A stretch of 64,000 nucleotides of DNA from Hydractinia symbiolongicarpus (taxonomy: Eukaryota > Cnidaria > Hydrozoa > Anthoathecata > Hydractiniidae): positions 24,242,001-24,306,000 of the forward strand of contig NC_079883.1 in NCBI RefSeq assembly GCF_029227915.1. The letters are read 5' to 3'. Below, in pieces: positions 60,652-64,000 of the stretch. Both the position numbers and the translations under genes were made by a program. Below the pieces are notes generated by a model that searched no databases, had not been told where the DNA came from, and was given only the letters and a program-made list of their open reading frames with translations. Every line of letters starts with the position of its first letter. Positions within the stretch are counted from its first letter, which is position 1.

Positions 60652-62253
60652 GTAAAAGAATTGTTTATTTCTGTCGTGCTATACTTCGCGATGACGTCAT
60701 TCTTGCGTTATCAGGCTGTACAAAATAGTTAAATGTATCGTCCAACGCGTCGGCGTATGAAAAGCTTTAGGAATTGTGTTACATATGTTGAAGAGTGATT
60801 TAAAACACATGTGTTGTAATAAATCACATTTACTCTCTACTCCATTAGACTTCAAAAGCTGCTAAGAAATATATATTATCTTGCTTGCCTGACCCACAAA
60901 CCGGTCTGCGATCATTAGATGGCTCCAAATGGACTGACAACATTATATTCGAAGTGCGCCAACACCCTATATCAGTTTCAAAGTCGAGAAAATAAAGACA
61001 AAATTTGATTTACGTTGTAGGCTCCATCTTTGGCCTAAGTTTCTTTTAGGTAATTGTACCATGTATGAAGAATGAACATGAGGTTCTAAAGTGTTTACTA
61101 ATTAACAGGTACGGATGTAGTTTATTTGTCACTGATCAAGGAATACCCGAAATAAAAACCTTGTGTCACCTGATATTGAACTTAGAACATACCTTAAAGC
61201 TATATCAAATTGGATATGAGTTATGACCTTATCAAGTACGATCTCATTTTTGCATTAATACGTTTGTTGGTTAACTTTTCTGTCCCGTAACAACCCTCCT
61301 CCTCTTAATATTTCATCCATTTTTTTATCTACATTAAAGATCACAGCACCAACAATAAATTTTTTATAAAATTTGCATTGATTTTCGAACATCTAAACCC
61401 CTAAATTTGCAAATTTTTCCCACTCTCGGGGTTAATCTCATCAGCCACACTAACATCCTCCGTTCTCCCTCCCGAAACGATGCTGCTCCTACGGGGGTGT
61501 TTTTTTACTTTGAAACTAAAGAATGCGTGAACAGCAATAAGGTTTATTATTATTTACGGTTGATCTCATCCGCAAAGCTTATTATTCACGCTATCAAAAA
61601 GCGCACACACGACGCACCAATGTAGAAATAATTTAGAAAAAATAGATGTTCTGATATTAAAAATACACTTTTTTTTGATAAGGCGTGCACTGAGACACGG
61701 CTAAGTTAAAGCCACTTATTAAAAATACTTTTTTTTTACGTTGCTATGTTTTTTTACTTCCGCTTCTAAAAAACGTGAATATTTACTTAAGAACTGCTGA
61801 CTAAACAGAAAAATTGACAATCTCGTTTCAACCTCTCATTTGTTTCACGAAGCGAACACCCATATGAAATGTAAAAGACTTGGCACAAGGTTAGTATGAG
61901 GGTAAAAAAATCAATAATATCAGAGCTGAGTAAACAGTCAACGCAGTATATAAAACAAAATAGGGCGCAATATATCATTAGTTTTTTTTCGTAAACCGAG
62001 CGGTGATGAAGGGGATAACTTTTTTTGAAATTTTGGTGGTTTTTGGTTTTTATTTATATTATGCGCATGCTCAGTTGCGTCCAGGAGCGTGAGTAAAATT
62101 ATTTGATTTGGTATAAGTATTTAATATTTACTACCAGTTAAAATTCTGATTTGACTGATGCTTCAGTCTCTTTTTATAAGAATTATCTGAGGAAGGTATT
62201 CGTGCTGCAAGAAAGCAACATATAATATTTTAATATGTTTTTATTGTTTTTAG
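60652..62253. other. No gene recognised before the EMI exons
   Basis: The signal-peptide exon of the EMI-EGF gene should lie upstream of 62254 but I could not identify it. Open frames here are short and lack motifs. Confidence 0.4.
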
Positions 62254-64000
62254 TGCGCATGTCTGCAGTCGGACTGTTTCCTATAACACATACATAGCGA
62301 AGACATTTACACGAATCGGTTATGATAATTATCGCACATGTTGTAAACGTGTGTTACGCGCATGCGTGGACCGCTGCACAAGATACAGGTTTCTCTTGCT
62401 AATTTGTAGAGTACTTCTGGTGTTCTTTTGCTTAAAAAAAACACATAGATAAGAGGAAAGCTCTTTGCTGTATTTGATTAAATCTTTTTAGATCTAAAAT
62501 TGTGTCATACACAAACTCTGTTCTCCAAATCAGATATAAGCCGCAGTACTACTGCTGTCCGAAATGGGCGAGATCAGGAGACGCTTGTACAATTCGTAAG
62601 TTTTTTTTTCGTCCTAAATCGTTTAAGTATTTGAAAACTTAGCATGTTCAAATGTTTATATTTATTCCATAGCTATATGCAACCCTGGATGTAAAAATGG
62701 AAGATGTACCAATCCTGATACCTGTTCGTGCAATGCTGGATTTCATGGCAAGTTATGCGAGCACGGTACGTAATTCCTGCACATCACGACGAAACAGATG
62801 ATCTTAAATCTTAAGTCATTTTCTCGTGACTTATATACTATTTTCTTGCCTACAGACATCAATGAATGCGCTAAGAAGCCTTGCTCGCAAATATGTAACA
62901 ATCTACCTGGAACCTACGCTTGTGTGTGCAAAGTTGGATTCGTTAAACCAAGTTCGTCCGCAACAGATGGTCGTTGCAACGGTAATTTTTTTTTAAAAAA
63001 AACAAGATCGACCATATCAGTCAAAGATGGCAGCTGCAAATGGCAACGAGTGAATTTCCGTAGATTTATCTACAAGCTACTGATTAGAATAATTGTAAAT
63101 TTCTTTTTTTTTCTTTCTTTAGATGTTGATGAATGTAAAACCACTCCATGCAAATGTGCTCCAAACACAAGAGGTTGCTTAGCAACATGCTCAAACACAA
63201 TTGGTAGTTTCGGATGTTCATGCAACGCTGGTTTTCAGCTAACCTTTGACCAAAAAACTTGTATAGGTTTGTTTGGACAGCTTCTATTTTTTTTGTCAGT
63301 TAATTTTTTTGTTATAACAAAATACGTCGACTTTAGTGACTTACACGAAAGTCGAGCTGGAGGCGGCGAAAAACAAAAATGGCTATTTTTCCGGCATGTA
63401 TGTAATTTACAGACTCGAACATGTAGATACATCTAGAATTTTTATCTTTTCTAGCCTTAGTCATGTTTTCATCCAGAATGAGCCTTGCTGAAATATTTCT
63501 TTGTAATATACTTTTCGAAAAAAAATATTGAACCAGCGACCAAAGTGCGCTGGTCTGCTTAATGCGCAAAACGCGTTTGCCAGATTTTTAATATGTGCGC
63601 GGGATTTGCGGAATGTGAGCATTTTAACCGGTTCGTAGCCCCTTTAAATAGCTATTTATTGACACAGATGTTTTTTAGATATTGATGAGTGCAGTTCGTC
63701 ATCGTTGAACACGTGTCAGCATAAATGTCATAACACACCAGGTGCTTACACCTGTTCATGCAACACTGGATATTTGTTAAACGCAGATAGCAAAACATGT
63801 CGAGGTAAAATGTTTAAGTTATTAGTTAGTCTGCCAACTTGGGTGCATAAATTTGTTTAAATAAAAACCTTACTTTGGCGATTTTTACTTTTAGACGTGA
63901 ATGAATGTAGTACATTAAATGGAGGTTGTAATCAAATTTGTATCAATCAACCTGGAAGTTTTCTTTGTCAGTGTGAACGTGGATATAGGTTAAGTAGCAA
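62254..64000 (+). CDS. EMI-domain and EGF-repeat secreted protein, partial (MEGF6/EGFL-like)
   Basis: Seven exons are visible: 62254-62388, 62492-62595, 62673-62765, 62856-62981, 63123-63266, 63679-63804 and 63895 to the window end. The first two form an EMI domain ([43 protein letters not shown]). The third is a compact EGF ([22 protein letters not shown]). The rest are calcium-binding EGF modules starting DINEC, DVDEC, DIDEC and DVNEC, each a phase 1-1 exon. EMI followed by EGF repeats is the plan of MEGF6 and EGFL proteins, secreted matrix or adhesion factors. The signal-peptide exon is upstream and not found; the 3' part lies beyond the window. The fifth exon module (63123-63266) has extra cysteines ([10 protein letters not shown]). 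Confidence 0.85.
63328..63643. mobile_element. AGGGGCTACG MITE, copy 2 (left end missing)
   Basis: Nearly identical to 47975-48291 in the same orientation and ending CCGGTTCGTAGCCCCT followed by TTAA. It lacks the left terminus and lies in an intron of the EMI-EGF gene. Confidence 0.75.

Overview
The window reads as nuclear DNA of an animal, most likely a cnidarian and probably a hydrozoan. It is AT-rich, genes are cut into many short GT-AG exons, most introns are below 1.5 kb, and the space between genes is full of small palindromic and tandem repeats. The species cannot be fixed from the sequence; the phylum is inferred from gene style and repeat types. No rRNA, CRISPR or prokaryotic feature is present.

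Layout. 0.7-2.5 kb (-): a three-exon secreted protein built on a His-Asp-Gln-Pro-Gly hexapeptide repeat. 5.8-6.8 kb (-): a single-exon rhodopsin-like GPCR. 8.2-15.7 kb (-): a complete 19-exon KCTD3/SHKBP1 orthologue (683 aa). 18.6-35 kb (+): the chaperonin gene CCT4, divergent from KCTD3, with 11 exons resolved and only the last few residues unplaced. 44.5-45.5 kb (+): a two-exon LIM-only gene. 54.9-57.4 kb (+): a three-exon four-helix membrane protein. 60.5-64.0 kb (+): one orphan EGF exon, then the 5' part of an EMI plus EGF gene that runs off the window.

The most striking region is CCT4 intron 1 (11.4 kb). It holds a nested pair of DNA transposons whose ends can be read to the base. The outer one (19293-28666) has about 76-bp terminal inverted repeats starting CAACCTCGTCCC and a perfect 9-bp target duplication. 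It carries a broken DUF6589-like gene (+) facing a broken RecQ-type helicase gene (-). A Kolobok-type element (22009-26248, 26-bp TIRs, TTAA duplication) sits inside it. That element encodes a THAP-domain DDE transposase (+) and a convergent three-exon gene with a P2X7 C-terminal-like cysteine domain (-). Short sequences elsewhere share the outer element's terminal motif and may be its non-autonomous relatives.

The cellular genes do not form a pathway. KCTD3 (BTB plus WD40 adaptor) and CCT4 (cytosolic folding of actin and tubulin) are housekeeping genes; the GPCR, LIM, tetraspan, secreted-repeat and EMI-EGF genes are signalling, regulatory or extracellular. Several genes have a strong splice acceptor a few tens of bases before the ATG, which fits 5' UTR introns or the spliced-leader trans-splicing known from hydrozoans.
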